A stretch of DNA of 64,000 bases from Actinoallomurus soli. Its GTDB lineage: Bacteria > Actinomycetota > Actinomycetes > Streptosporangiales > Streptosporangiaceae. The stretch spans positions 124,001-188,000 of the forward strand of contig NZ_JAMXMV010000002.1 in assembly GCF_024055715.1 (NCBI RefSeq). Direction: 5' to 3'. This document shows positions 24,696 to 35,124 of this stretch, piece by piece (the first letter of the stretch is position 1; each line of letters begins with the position of its first letter). A program made the position numbers and the translations under genes. The notes under the pieces were generated by a model that worked only from the letters and a program-made list of their open reading frames with translations, had not been told where the DNA came from and ran no database searches.

Positions 24696-25957
24696 TGGAC
24701 ATCCTCCGCCCGGATGACCGCCTCCGGGGCCTTGGGGTCGAGGTCGAAGAGTTCGCGCAGCGCGTCGGCGTACGCGTCGCCGCCGGGGGAGGCCGCAAGC
24801 TCCTTCACGCGCACGGTCGGGGCGTGCAGCAGCTTGTCGACCACGCGGCGTACGGTCTGGGCGATCTCCGCCCGTGACCTGTCGTCGAGTTCGGGGAGCC
24901 GGCCGCCGAGCCGGCCGAGCTCGGCCTCGACGACCTCCGCGGCCTTGCTCCGCAGCGCGACCACCGTGGGGGCGACCGTCGCGGCGACGAGGCCGAGCTC
25001 GAAGGCCTTGACCTCCTCGCACACGATCCGCCGGACGGCGTCGGTGTCGGCCTCGGCGGGCGCGTCGTCGGCGGTGCTGAGGTCGTCCAGGCCGACGAGG
25101 GTGACGCCGGGCAGGTCGCGGACGGCGCGGTCGACGTCGTGCGGCAGGGCGAGGTCGAGCAGGAAGACCGGGCCCCGGACCATGTCCGGGGTGATCACGA
25201 GGCCGGTGGCCCCGGTGCACGAGACGACGATGTCCGCCTCGGCGAGCGCCTCCCGCAGGTGCTCCAGGCGGATCGCCCGTGCCGGGGCGTCGGTGGCCTC
25301 GGCCAGGCGCAGGCCGCGCTCGTACGTGCGGTTGGCGATGACGATCTCGCCGATGCCCTCGCGGGCGAGGGTCGCGGCGGCGAGCGAGCTCATCGAACCG
25401 GCGCCCACCACGAGCGCGCGCCGGCCCTCCAGGGAGCCGGCGCGGCTGAGACCGACGCTGACGAGTGAGGCGCCCGCCCGGTCGATGCCGGTCTCGTTCC
25501 GCGCCCGCTTGCCGACGCGCAGCGCCTGCTGGATCGCCTCGTTCAGCGCCCGGTCGACGGTGCCGTACTTCTGGGCGAGCTTCAGAGCGGTACGGAGCTG
25601 GCCGGCGATCTGGCCCTCACCGACGACCATCGAGTCCAGGCCGCAGGCGACCGAGAAGACGTGCTGGACCGCGCGTTCCTCGTAGTGGACGTACAGGTGC
25701 TGGGACAGCTCGCCCAGCGGCACCTCCGAGTGCCGGGACAGCAGCTCGGAGATCGCCGAGACGCCGGCGTGGAACTTGTCGACGTCGGCGTACACCTCGA
25801 TGCGGTTGCAGGTGGAGACGACGACGACCCCGCTGACATTGGGGGAACCGTGGACGTCGTGCAGCAGCTTGACCAAACGCTCTCCGGTGACCGCGGTGCG
25901 CTCCAGAAGAGCGACCGGGGCGCTGCGATGGCTCAGCCCGACCACGAGAATGCTCAC
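24692..25957 (-). CDS. hemA: Glutamyl-tRNA reductase
   Basis: A 421-residue enzyme that reduces glutamyl-tRNA to glutamate-1-semialdehyde, the committed step of the C5 pathway. GLSHRSAPVALLER starts it, the catalytic Cys50 is in VSTCNRIEVY, and the NADPH-binding domain shows VVGAGSMSSLAAATL. The GTG start at 25957 lies 67 bases downstream of the rex stop, so co-transcription with rex is likely. HemA is normally feedback-controlled by heme, but no motif for this was checked. Confidence 0.97.
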   Translation of the reverse strand: MSILVVGLSHRSAPVALLERTAVTGERLVKLLHDVHGSPNVSGVVVVSTCNRIEVYADVDKFHAGVSAISELLSRHSEVPLGELSQHLYVHYEERAVQHVFSVACGLDSMVVGEGQIAGQLRTALKLAQKYGTVDRALNEAIQQALRVGKRARNETGIDRAGASLVSVGLSRAGSLEGRRALVVGAGSMSSLAAATLAREGIGEIVIANRTYERGLRLAEATDAPARAIRLEHLREALAEADIVVSCTGATGLVITPDMVRGPVFLLDLALPHDVDRAVRDLPGVTLVGLDDLSTADDAPAEADTDAVRRIVCEEVKAFELGLVAATVAPTVVALRSKAAEVVEAELGRLGGRLPELDDRSRAEIAQTVRRVVDKLLHAPTVRVKELAASPGGDAYADALRELFDLDPKAPEAVIRAEDVQ

Positions 25958-26024
25958 TGGTGCTCCCGTCCCTCACCCGACGGCCCCGGGCGGCGGGACG
26001 GCCGTGTCGTCACGTCCGCGCCGC

Positions 26025-26729
26025 TCATGAGCCGTCAACCGCTTCGAGATACTCCTGCTCCACGCCGGCCGGGCCGCCGGCCTTGCGCTGTTCGTGGAAC
26101 GCGAGGATCTGAAGCTCGATCGACAAGTCGACCTTACGCACATCCACCCCGTCTGGCACAGTCAGGACGACAGGGGCGAAATTCAAGATGCTCGTCACAC
26201 CGCTCGCCACCACGCGGTCGCAGACCGGCTGGGCGGCCGAGGCGGGCACGGCCAGGACCGCGATGGAGATCCCGCAGTCCGCGATCACCTGCTCCAGCTT
26301 GTCGATGTGCTCGACGGTCAGGCCGTTGATGCGCTCCCCGACGATGGCCGGGTCGGCGTCGAGCAGGGCGGACATCCGGAACCCGCGCGAGGCGAACCCG
26401 CCGTAGCCCGCGAGGGCGCGGCCGAGGTTACCGAGTCCGACGATGGCGACCGACCAGTCCTGGGTGAGGCCGAGCTCGCGGGAGATCTGGTAGACGAGGT
26501 ACTGCACCTCGTATCCGACGCCCCGGGTGCCGTAGGACCCGAGGTGGGACAGGTCCTTGCGGAGCTTGGCCGAGTTGACGCCCGCCGCGGCGGCGAGCTC
26601 CTCCGACGAGACGGTGACGATGCCGCGTTCGGCGAGCGTGTGCAAGGCGCGGAGGTAGACCGGCAGCCTGGCGACGGTCGCCTCAGGGATGCCTCGGTTC
26701 CGCGCACCGAGGGTGGATCGACGGGTCAC
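26025..26729 (-). CDS. rex: Redox-sensing transcriptional repressor Rex
   Basis: A 234-residue NADH/NAD+ sensor. The N-terminal winged helix shows RGIPEATVARLPVYLRAL and VNSAKLRKDLSHLGSYG. The Rossmann domain has IVGLGNLGRALAGYGGF, and the C-terminal helix is ELQILAFHEQRKA. GTG 26729 is chosen because a Rex box and promoter at 26803-26831 occupy the region where longer starts would fall. It leads the hemA-C-D-B cluster and probably autoregulates, linking heme synthesis to redox state. Confidence 0.95.
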   Translation of the reverse strand: MTRRSTLGARNRGIPEATVARLPVYLRALHTLAERGIVTVSSEELAAAAGVNSAKLRKDLSHLGSYGTRGVGYEVQYLVYQISRELGLTQDWSVAIVGLGNLGRALAGYGGFASRGFRMSALLDADPAIVGERINGLTVEHIDKLEQVIADCGISIAVLAVPASAAQPVCDRVVASGVTSILNFAPVVLTVPDGVDVRKVDLSIELQILAFHEQRKAGGPAGVEQEYLEAVDGS

Positions 26730-26802
26730 AAGCCTGCTCTTCGGGACTCGACTCGCGGCCGGTCCTGAGTCGCCCGTCGGCCCGGTCGCCTGGACTTCCC
26801 TC

Positions 26803-26831
26803 AGATTAAGCCTTTGTGAACGCATGCACAA
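26803..26831 (-). promoter_or_regulatory. rex promoter overlapped by a Rex operator
   Basis: On the minus strand TTGTGC (26831-26826) and TAATCT (26808-26803) are 17 bases apart. TTGTGAACGCATGCACAA on the plus strand (26814-26831) matches the Rex consensus TTGTGAANNNNTTCACAA except at one base. It covers the -35 and spacer, as an autorepressor site should. Confidence 0.85.
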
Positions 26832-26991
26832 AGTCGGTGCTCATCCGCGCAGGTCCCGCCCGGCCACCCGGAGCGGGTCGTCACGGGGCCCTCGACCCCC
26901 AGCTCAGCCGGGCCTCCGGTGCGTTCGGGCGATCTTCACGAGCCGTCTGGGACCGCCGCCCGGTGTGACGCAGAGAACATTGACACGCTGG

Positions 26992-27237
26992 TCAGGCGCC
27001 GAGGGCGGCGCGCAGGCGTCCCTCGTCGACCCGCCAGAAGTCGTGCTGGACGCCGTCGACGAAGGTCACCGGGATCTGCTCCCAGTACAGCCGGGTGTCC
27101 TCCTCGGACGCGGTGATGTCCCGCTCCTCCCAGCCGACGCCCAGATCGCCGCACACCCGCGCGATGATCTCGCGGGCGTCGTCGCACAGGTGGCAGCCCG
27201 GCTTGCTCAGCAGCAGGACGCGCGGTGTCTCAGCCAT
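26992..27237 (-). CDS. Glutaredoxin-like (DUF836 family) protein
   Basis: An 81-residue thioredoxin-fold protein with the redox motif CHLC (Cys15, Cys18) in LLSKPGCHLCDDA, a cis-proline in EQIPVTFVDG, and the typical short DUF836 length. It probably reduces or shields protein thiols in the cytosol. Its start overlaps the stop of the upstream membrane/ABM protein gene by eight bases, so the two are coupled. Gene order with rex and bldN follows the Streptomyces arrangement. Confidence 0.88.
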   Translation of the reverse strand: MAETPRVLLLSKPGCHLCDDAREIIARVCGDLGVGWEERDITASEEDTRLYWEQIPVTFVDGVQHDFWRVDEGRLRAALGA

Positions 27238-28747
27238 GGGGCCAGCGACCGGACGGGTTCGGCTGGTGGGGAGGCCGGCCGTTCGGCGGCGGCTGGATCG
27301 GCCGCGGGCCGGTCATGTCATGCCGCGGGCGGCCCGGGTCCTGGGCGGGCCGCTGGACCGGGCGCGGGCCCGTCATGTCGTTGGGCCGGTGGGCCGCGGG
27401 CTGCCGCGAGGGGTCGTACGGGGCGCGCTGCGGCTCCTGCGGGCGCTGCGGGTCGTACGCGGGCCGCTGCGGCTCCTGCGGACGCTGGGCGTCGTACGCG
27501 GGCCGCTGCGGCTCCTGGGGGCGCGGCTGGTCGTACGGAGGGCGCTGCGGGTCGTGCGGCGGCCGCTGGGCGTCGGGCGGCAGCGCCACCTTCGCGGCGG
27601 TCGCGGTCAGCTCGATGACGTTCGTGCCGGCGACGTGCGAGCGCACCTCACCCGCGAACCGCTGCACGTGCGGCTGCCGGGTGTGGTTCTCCACCGCCGC
27701 GGCGTCACGGAAGAGCTGGTAGAAGATCCGCTGCAGCGGCGCGCTGTCGACGGAGTGGCAGGCGTAGACGAGCGTGCCCGGCTCGCGCTCGATCACCGCG
27801 CGGGTGACCTCGGCGGCCAGCCGGTCGAACGCCTCCTGGTGGCCGTCGTGCAGCGTGTACATCGTGATCCGGCCGTACTGCCCGAGCGGGAACGGAAGCG
27901 CCGGGGCCGCGGGCTGCGGCGCGAACGACGGCTGGGAGTGGTACTGCCCGCCGGCCTGGTGACCCTGGGCGTGCGGCCCCTGCGGCGGCGGGCCGGACGG
28001 CCGACCGAGGGGAGGCTGCCCTGCGTAGTTGGACATCTCGTCGTACGCCTCCGCTTCTTCATTATCTTCGTCTTCGTCGTCATCGGCCCGCTTCGACAGG
28101 ACGCGGGAGACGCCGAACCAGATCAGGGCGACGGCGCCGCCGAGCGCCAGCGGCGCCAGGGGGCCGGGCAGGAAACCGCGCGTCGCGGTGACGAGGAGGA
28201 CTCCCGCGAAGGCGACCATCGCCACGGTCAGCATGATCTCGGTCGCCCGCCGGTCGCGCTTGTTGCCGCGGATCGCGGTGACCGCCACGCAGGAGACGAG
28301 GGCGACGACCGCGAAGACGTGCGCGCCGTTGATGACCAGCTTGGGCAGCGAGGAGTAGTGCCCCGTCGCCTCCGGCAGGCTCTTGCCGAACGTGCCGATG
28401 ATCGGGTCGAGCAGGACGATCACCACGGCCACCACGACGTACGACCCGGCGATGAGCCGGGCCGCGAACCGCGCCTGGACCGAGCGCGCGGCCAGCTCGA
28501 CGACTCCGAGCGCGAGGCTGAAGGGCGCCAGCAGGGTGCCGAACAGCGTGACGCACCGCAGCAGTGCGGGCGAGAAGCCCATCGCGTAGCCCGCGGTCAT
28601 CGCGCCCAGCGCGAGGCCGAGCGCGCCCAGCGTGAACGTCCACAGGAACAGGTGGATCCGCCGCTCGGGGAACCCGCGCACGCCGAGCAGACCCGCGCAC
28701 CCGAAGGCGGCGAGGGTCGCCACAAGTGCCACCGCGACGTTCACCAT
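27230..28747 (-). CDS. Membrane protein with C-terminal ABM-like domain and proline-rich tail
   Basis: A 505-residue three-part protein. Residues 1-210 hold about seven membrane helices (MVNVAVALVATLAAFGC onward). After an acidic linker (DDDEDEDNEEAEAYDEM), residues about 285-390 form a dimeric alpha/beta barrel of the antibiotic-biosynthesis-monooxygenase kind (GRITMYTLHDGHQEAFDRLA, TRQPHVQRFAGEV). The last 110 residues are Pro/Gln/Arg repeats of 13 residues (RPQEPQRPAYD). ABM domains act on quinones or other aromatics; enzyme activity here is unproven. Domain order and the coupling to glutaredoxin suggest a redox or stress role. Confidence 0.8.
   Translation of the reverse strand: MVNVAVALVATLAAFGCAGLLGVRGFPERRIHLFLWTFTLGALGLALGAMTAGYAMGFSPALLRCVTLFGTLLAPFSLALGVVELAARSVQARFAARLIAGSYVVVAVVIVLLDPIIGTFGKSLPEATGHYSSLPKLVINGAHVFAVVALVSCVAVTAIRGNKRDRRATEIMLTVAMVAFAGVLLVTATRGFLPGPLAPLALGGAVALIWFGVSRVLSKRADDDEDEDNEEAEAYDEMSNYAGQPPLGRPSGPPPQGPHAQGHQAGGQYHSQPSFAPQPAAPALPFPLGQYGRITMYTLHDGHQEAFDRLAAEVTRAVIEREPGTLVYACHSVDSAPLQRIFYQLFRDAAAVENHTRQPHVQRFAGEVRSHVAGTNVIELTATAAKVALPPDAQRPPHDPQRPPYDQPRPQEPQRPAYDAQRPQEPQRPAYDPQRPQEPQRAPYDPSRQPAAHRPNDMTGPRPVQRPAQDPGRPRHDMTGPRPIQPPPNGRPPHQPNPSGRWPHG
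27412..27567 (-). repeat. Four 39-bp tandem coding repeats (13-residue proline-rich unit)
   Basis: Units begin at 27412, 27451, 27490 and 27529. The central two are nearly identical at DNA level, and the outer ones have diverged. They encode the Pro-Gln-Arg-Tyr-Asp tail of the membrane/ABM protein and may expand or contract by slippage. Confidence 0.8.
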
Positions 28748-28934
28748 CGGACCAATGGTGCCCGATCTCCGGAGCGGACAGGTAACGGATCCCCCTGTCC
28801 GCGCTTGGATTTGCTACGTCCGGGCCGCGCGGATATCAGGCGGGATTCATCATCCGTCACCATTGCACCAGTTACTGGTGAGTATCTAGCATGTTTCGAC
28901 ACACCCGGTGGCCGATCAGCACCGAGGAGTACCG

Positions 28935-29552
28935 ATGCGCAGCCTCACCCTCGACCCCCCGCCCGTGTCGCCCGCGGGGCCGGTCGCCCTCAAGCCGGCC
29001 GGCGACCAGGATGAGCTGCGCGAGCTGGTACTCCGCGCCCGCGCCGGCGAGTCCGACGCGTTCGCCGCCCTGTACGACCGCTACGTGGATCTCGTCTACC
29101 GCTACGTCTACCACCGCGTCGGCGTCCACCCGCTCGCCGAGGACCTGACCAGCGAGACGTTCCTGCGGGCGCTGCGCCGGATGAGCGTGTTCACCTGGCA
29201 GGGCAAGGACTTCGGCGCCTGGCTCGTCACCATCGCCCGCAACCTCATCCTCGACCACTACAAGTCCAGCCGGTACCGCATGGAGGTCTGCACGGCGGAG
29301 CCCGACGAAGGCGACCGCTGGGAGGAGGGCCCCGAGCGCGTCGTGCTGGACGACTGGACCCACCGGGCGCTGTTCTCGGCGGTCCGCGCCCTCGGGTCGG
29401 AGCAGCGCGAGTGCGTCGTCCTGCGGTTCCTGCACGGCCTGTCGGTCGCGGAGACCGCCACGGTGATGGGCAAGAACAGCGGGGCGATCAAGGCGCTCCA
29501 GCACCGCGCCGTACGCTCCCTCGCACGTGTCGTCCCCCGCGACGTCCGCTGA
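28935..29552 (+). CDS. bldN: BldN-like ECF sigma factor
   Basis: A 205-residue ECF sigma factor. Region 2 is about residues 35-105 ([20 protein letters not shown], then [16 protein letters not shown]). Region 4 is about 140-195 ([20 protein letters not shown], then [20 protein letters not shown]). The [12 protein letters not shown] stretch and the neighbourhood fit BldN, the sporulation sigma of Streptomyces. ATG 28935 follows GAGGAG. Known BldN carries a processed N-terminal extension of about 86 residues and a downstream anti-sigma gene rsbN. Here the pre-region is only about 30 residues and no rsbN follows. Confidence 0.85.
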   Translation: MRSLTLDPPPVSPAGPVALKPAGDQDELRELVLRARAGESDAFAALYDRYVDLVYRYVYHRVGVHPLAEDLTSETFLRALRRMSVFTWQGKDFGAWLVTIARNLILDHYKSSRYRMEVCTAEPDEGDRWEEGPERVVLDDWTHRALFSAVRALGSEQRECVVLRFLHGLSVAETATVMGKNSGAIKALQHRAVRSLARVVPRDVR

Positions 29553-29573
29553 AGGTCCCGGGCGACGTCCGCC

Positions 29574-29647
29574 GAGGGTCCGGCGCGGCTGCGAGAGATC
29601 CTGCGGAGAGTCCCGGCGCAGCTGCGGAGGGTCCCGGCGCGGCTGCG
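29574..29647 (+). repeat. 21-bp tandem repeats downstream of the bldN-like gene
   Basis: The unit GAGGGTCCCGGCGCGGCTGCG occurs at 29627-29647, with close copies at 29606-29626 and 29574-29593 separated by a degenerate partial copy. They fill most of the 154-base gap before the HAD gene, where Streptomyces would have rsbN. No coding sense was found. Confidence 0.75.
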
Positions 29648-29694
29648 GAGGGGACACTGACGGTCCCTCTCGGTTACCGGTGATCGAAAGTGGT

Positions 29695-29700
29695 TACGCT
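29695..29700 (+). promoter_or_regulatory. -10 element for leaderless HAD hydrolase mRNA
   Basis: TACGCT ends six bases before the ATG at 29707, so transcription would start at or next to the start codon. No ribosome site is present between them. Confidence 0.55.
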
Positions 29701-29706
29701 CGTCTC

Positions 29707-30585
29707 ATGCGGTTCTGGCCAAGGCGTGATGATGCCGATGACGCGGAGCTGGCGGGTGAGGCCGCCGCGGCGGCCGCCGCGGTGGTGGACGTGCCGCCAC
29801 CGGACCCCGACCCCAGCGCGGCCGCCTTCTTCGACGTGGACAACACGCTGATCCGCGGCGCCTCCATCTACCACTTCGCGCGCGGGCTCGCCTCACGGAA
29901 GCTGTTCACCGTCCGCGACCTGGCGCTGTTCGCGCTGGGCCAGGCGGCCTTCCGGATGCGCGGCGCGGAGAACGCCCAGCACATCAGCACGGCGCGCGAG
30001 GCCGCCCTGGCGTTCGTGGCCGGGCGCAGCGTCAGCGAGCTCGTCAGTCTCTGCGAGGAGATCTATGACGACAAGCTGGCCGACCGGATCTGGCACGGCA
30101 CCCGCGCCCTCGCGCTCAAGCACCTGGACGCCGGCCAGCAGGTCTGGCTCGTCACCGCCACGCCGGTCGAGCTGGCCCGGATCATCTCGCACCGGCTCGG
30201 CCTGACCGGCGCCCTCGGCACCGTCGCCGAGACCGAGAACGGCGTCTACACCGGCCGGCTCGTCGGTCACCTCCTGCACGGCCCGGCCAAGGCCGGCGCC
30301 GTCCGCGCGCTCGCCAAGCGCGAGGGCCTGGACCTGGCGCGGTGCTCGGCCTACAGCGACTCCTTCAACGACCTGCCGATGCTCACCACGGTCGGCCATC
30401 CGCACGCCGTCAACCCCGACGCCGACCTGCGCGAGCACGCCCGCGAACACGGCTGGCCGGTCCACGACTTCCGCACCGGCCGCAAGGTCACCATGGTCGC
30501 GCTGCCGACCGCGGCCGGGGCGGGCGCGCTCGCCGGCGGCGTCGCCGCCGGCGTCGCGCTCCGCCGCCACTACCGCGACCGCTGA
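29707..30585 (+). CDS. HAD-IB family phosphatase/hydrolase
   Basis: A 292-residue HAD-superfamily subfamily IB hydrolase. Motif I is [11 protein letters not shown] with nucleophile Asp43 and acid Asp45. Motif II is [10 protein letters not shown], and motif III/IV is [13 protein letters not shown] hydrophobic C-terminal stretch ([17 protein letters not shown]) may anchor it in the membrane. The start is the MRFWPRR methionine, six bases after a TACGCT hexamer. The family resembles SerB-type or lysophosphatidate phosphatases; the substrate is not defined. A glycerolipid acyltransferase lies nearby. Confidence 0.88.
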   Translation: MRFWPRRDDADDAELAGEAAAAAAAVVDVPPPDPDPSAAAFFDVDNTLIRGASIYHFARGLASRKLFTVRDLALFALGQAAFRMRGAENAQHISTAREAALAFVAGRSVSELVSLCEEIYDDKLADRIWHGTRALALKHLDAGQQVWLVTATPVELARIISHRLGLTGALGTVAETENGVYTGRLVGHLLHGPAKAGAVRALAKREGLDLARCSAYSDSFNDLPMLTTVGHPHAVNPDADLREHAREHGWPVHDFRTGRKVTMVALPTAAGAGALAGGVAAGVALRRHYRDR

Positions 30586-30608
30586 CCCGGCCGTACGCCG
30601 AGAGTTCT

Positions 30609-30624
30609 GGTCGCTCCAGCGACC
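30609..30624. terminator. Short hairpin between convergent HAD and aldo/keto reductase genes
   Basis: GGTCGCT-CC-AGCGACC is a perfect 7-bp stem with a two-base loop, in the 110-base convergent gap. A weak bidirectional terminator is possible. Confidence 0.45.
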
Positions 30625-30695
30625 GTGGCTCGCGGTGCTCTCGTCCCAGGTGAGGCGATGACCGCCGCCGGGTCCAGGCCACGCCGTATGGACGG

Positions 30696-32641
<1,946 letters not shown>

Positions 32642-32651
32642 CAGACTGCGG

Positions 32652-33710
32652 TCACCTCCTGCTGAAGCCCCCTACCCCGCCGGTGACCAGGTCAAAGATG
32701 CCCGCTCGCAGGCTTCGCCCGAGCCCTTGGGAGTCGACGAAGTCGGCGAAGGCCTCTTCGGAGCTGTACTTGGGGCGCCAGGACAGTTCGTTGGTCAGGC
32801 GCGTGGTGTCGATGACCCGGCCGTACGTCAGCCAGCGCAGCAGCTCGGGCGAGAAGCCCTTGAGCCCGCCGAACCGGCGGCCGACGTCGCCGAGCGTCTG
32901 GACGGCGGGCGACGGGAGCCGCAGGATCGGGCGGCCCGCCCGGCGCAGGGCCTGGGAGAGCAGCACGACGCCGTCTCCGGCCGCGTTGAAGCAGCCGGGA
33001 TGGTCCTCCACGGCCATCCGGCGCAGGATCTCGACTCCGTCGTCCTCGTGGATGAACTGCAGGCGCGGGTCGAATCCCAGCACGGTCGCCACCACCGGCA
33101 TGTGGAAGTAGCGGCTGAGCGGGTTGTCGACGTTCGGGCCGAGGAAGTTCGCGAAGCGCAGCACGGAGACGAGCAGGTCGGAACGGCGCCGGGCCAGCCC
33201 GCGGACGTACCCCTCGACCTCGACCGCGTCCTTGGCGTAGCCGTGCGCCGGCGGCGCCACGGGCTCGTCGAACTCGGTGAACACGGCCGGGTCACGGGCC
33301 GACGAGCCGTACACCGCCGCCGACGACCGCACCACCAGCTTGCGCATGGCCGCGGACCGCTGGCAGGCGGCCAGCAGCTGCATCGTGCCGATGACGTTGG
33401 CTTCCTTGGTCGCCATCCGTGCGGCCGCGGTCATCGTCACGAGGTTCAGATGCACGACCGTGTCGACGCGCGCCGAATCTATGATCTTGGCGATGCTCGG
33501 CGTGCGGATGTCGACCCGGACGAACTCGGTGCGTCCAAGGGTCGCCTCGGGCGGCACGGTGTCGACGCCGATGACCCGCTCGATGCTCGGCTCTGCCTGC
33601 AGGGCCTCGGCCACCCGTGCTCCGAGCCACCGGGAAACGCCGGTGACCAGGACCACCCGGCTCGCGCCGGAACCTGATGCTGCGCTCGCGGAGGGACGCG
33701 TCGACGGCAC
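32652..33710 (-). CDS. NAD-dependent epimerase/dehydratase family protein
   Basis: A 352-residue extended SDR. The Rossmann motif VLVTGVSRWLGARVAEAL follows a Ser/Ala-rich N-terminus of about 16 residues. AAVYGSS and the HGYAKDAVE catalytic Tyr-Lys region are visible. The GTG start is at 33710. It is co-transcribed with the acyltransferase behind it. In Streptomyces a homologue sits next to the AURKAIP1-type gene, as here. The sugar or lipid substrate is unknown. Confidence 0.88.
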   Translation of the reverse strand: MPSTRPSASAASGSGASRVVLVTGVSRWLGARVAEALQAEPSIERVIGVDTVPPEATLGRTEFVRVDIRTPSIAKIIDSARVDTVVHLNLVTMTAAARMATKEANVIGTMQLLAACQRSAAMRKLVVRSSAAVYGSSARDPAVFTEFDEPVAPPAHGYAKDAVEVEGYVRGLARRRSDLLVSVLRFANFLGPNVDNPLSRYFHMPVVATVLGFDPRLQFIHEDDGVEILRRMAVEDHPGCFNAAGDGVVLLSQALRRAGRPILRLPSPAVQTLGDVGRRFGGLKGFSPELLRWLTYGRVIDTTRLTNELSWRPKYSSEEAFADFVDSQGLGRSLRAGIFDLVTGGVGGFSRR

Positions 33711-33739
33711 CGGTGTCCCCCCATCCGTGGACGGCTGCG

Positions 33740-33838
33740 TTACTTCTTGTTGCGACGCTGAATGCGCGTCTTCTTCAGCAGCTTACGGTGCTTCTTCTTG
33801 GCCATGCGCTTACGACGCTTCTTGATGACAGAGCCCAC
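33740..33838 (-). CDS. AURKAIP1/COX24 domain small basic protein (putative bS22-type ribosomal protein)
   Basis: A 32-residue protein of which more than half is Lys or Arg: it begins [19 protein letters not shown] and ends RIQRRNKK, with a TAA stop at 33740. It starts GTG with AGGG seven bases upstream. This family is a small actinobacterial ribosomal protein (called bS22 in mycobacteria) binding the small subunit. It lies between the epimerase and the BldC-like gene as in Streptomyces. Its small size makes it easy to miss. Confidence 0.92.
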   Translation of the reverse strand: MGSVIKKRRKRMAKKKHRKLLKKTRIQRRNKK

Positions 33839-33996
33839 GGAACCCTCACTCGATGATCAGCAGGAGACGGGCGATCAGCACCCTTGGCGGGCACACAGCC
33901 CGGTGCCCAAGGGTACCGCCGCCTCGACGCCGATCGTTCGCGGGCCGCCGCCACGCGCCGTGGAAACCGCCGTGACTCCGGCGGATCGCGCGCGCG

Positions 33997-34200
33997 TCAG
34001 CCCGCTTCGATGTACGCGTCCCGCAGATAGTCGTGGACAGCCTGCTCCGGTACGCGGAACGAACGTCCCACGCGAATCGCCGGTAGTTCTCCCGAGTGAA
34101 CGAGGCGGTATACGGTCATCTTGGACACCCGCATCACCGCAGCCACCTCGGCCACAGTCAGGAACCTGACCTCGCTCAGAGGTCGCTCGCCTGAGCTCAT
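33997..34200 (-). CDS. BldC/excisionase-like HTH DNA-binding protein
   Basis: A 67-residue single-domain MerR-like DNA-binding protein. It reads FLTVAEVAAVMRVSKMTVYR, then LVHSGELPAIRVGRSFRVPE, matching the HTH_17/excisionase (BldC) family. BldC-type proteins bind DNA in head-to-tail arrays and control developmental genes in Streptomyces. This is a paralogous family member, as judged from position beside the AURKAIP1 gene, and not necessarily BldC itself. Confidence 0.9.
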   Translation of the reverse strand: MSSGERPLSEVRFLTVAEVAAVMRVSKMTVYRLVHSGELPAIRVGRSFRVPEQAVHDYLRDAYIEAG

Positions 34201-34308
34201 CGGACGCCCTCTTCCACACGCCGCGCGTCAGACCTTTGGGTGACTTTGATCACGGCCGTGTACTTTCCTCCAGCGTAAATCGTGATTCCCGAGTCGCAAG
34301 AGGGGAGT

Positions 34309-35124
34309 TCAATCAATCAGGCTCGAATGTGTCAAAAGATACACAGTGAGCGGGGTGTAGTGATCCGGGAGCACGTTGTCGTCCAGGGGCACCACCGTAT
34401 GGACCTTCCCCTCCGCCTCCCCCGCGAACAGGGCCGGGTCATTACAGTCCGCGAAGCCGACCGTGTCGATACCCGCCTGGCCCGCCGCGCCGGCCCAACC
34501 ATGGTCCGCCATGACCAGATCCGGCCAGGGACCGCCGTCGGCGGAAACTTCTCGCAAAATCGCGCGCATGGGCTCCGCGTCGTGCGTATGGTGCAGCGCC
34601 GCGCCCCCGCTCAACGCCGCGACGCCCTCGATGTAGCGGATCACCCGGCGCTCCGCGCCGCGCGGCGTCTCCACCTCGTACGCCCAGCCGGACGCGGGCG
34701 TCAGCACCCGGCAGCCCCGCGCCCGCAGCGCCCGGCCCACCGCGAGGTACACCGGGAGCAGGCCGCCCGGATGCCCCGTGGCCAGCAGCACCGTCTCCCG
34801 CCGTTCCGCCGCCCGCGCGAGCCGGCCGGCCATGGCCTCCAGTGCGTCGATCGTGCGGTCCGGGTCGATCGTGTCGTCGCCGTACAGGTGCGCCGGGTCG
34901 GGGTTGATGCCGCATTTCTCGGCCATCAGCGCGAAGATCTGGTCGAACCCCCACTCCTGCTCCAGCTCGAGCCCGAACAGGTAGTACGGCTTGCGCGCCG
35001 CCATCCGCCGGTAGTGCAGGAGGTTGCCCTGGCGCGGCGTCGCGACCACCCCGGCGATCAGCGTACGGACCAGGTGCGCGCGCAGCTCGTCGCGCGTCGG
35101 GACCGGGTGATCGGCGAGGCTCAC
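34309..35124 (-). CDS. Conserved actinobacterial protein annotated as phosphatase-like
   Basis: A 271-residue soluble protein. I recognise it only as the family next to acuC-like genes in Streptomyces, often labelled phosphatase without proof. Visible features are a helical N-terminus (RDELRAHLVRTLIAGVVATP), VLLATGHPGGLLPVYLAVGR and DLVMADHGWAGAAGQAGIDT. It ends with a conserved acidic segment (FAGEAEGKVHTVVPLDDNVL). The GTG start overlaps the acuC stop (GTGA), so it is co-translated with the deacetylase. Confidence 0.75.
   Translation of the reverse strand: MSLADHPVPTRDELRAHLVRTLIAGVVATPRQGNLLHYRRMAARKPYYLFGLELEQEWGFDQIFALMAEKCGINPDPAHLYGDDTIDPDRTIDALEAMAGRLARAAERRETVLLATGHPGGLLPVYLAVGRALRARGCRVLTPASGWAYEVETPRGAERRVIRYIEGVAALSGGAALHHTHDAEPMRAILREVSADGGPWPDLVMADHGWAGAAGQAGIDTVGFADCNDPALFAGEAEGKVHTVVPLDDNVLPDHYTPLTVYLLTHSSLID

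Noticed and set aside
18991-25957. Looking for a riboswitch or RNA leader in the hem cluster
   Set aside because: Genes overlap or nearly abut, leaving no room for a leader except in front of rex, where only the Rex operator was seen.
26730-26831. Longer Rex start at 26831 (TTG) or 26825 (ATG)
   Set aside because: These codons lie inside the Rex operator and promoter, so they would be upstream of the transcript start.
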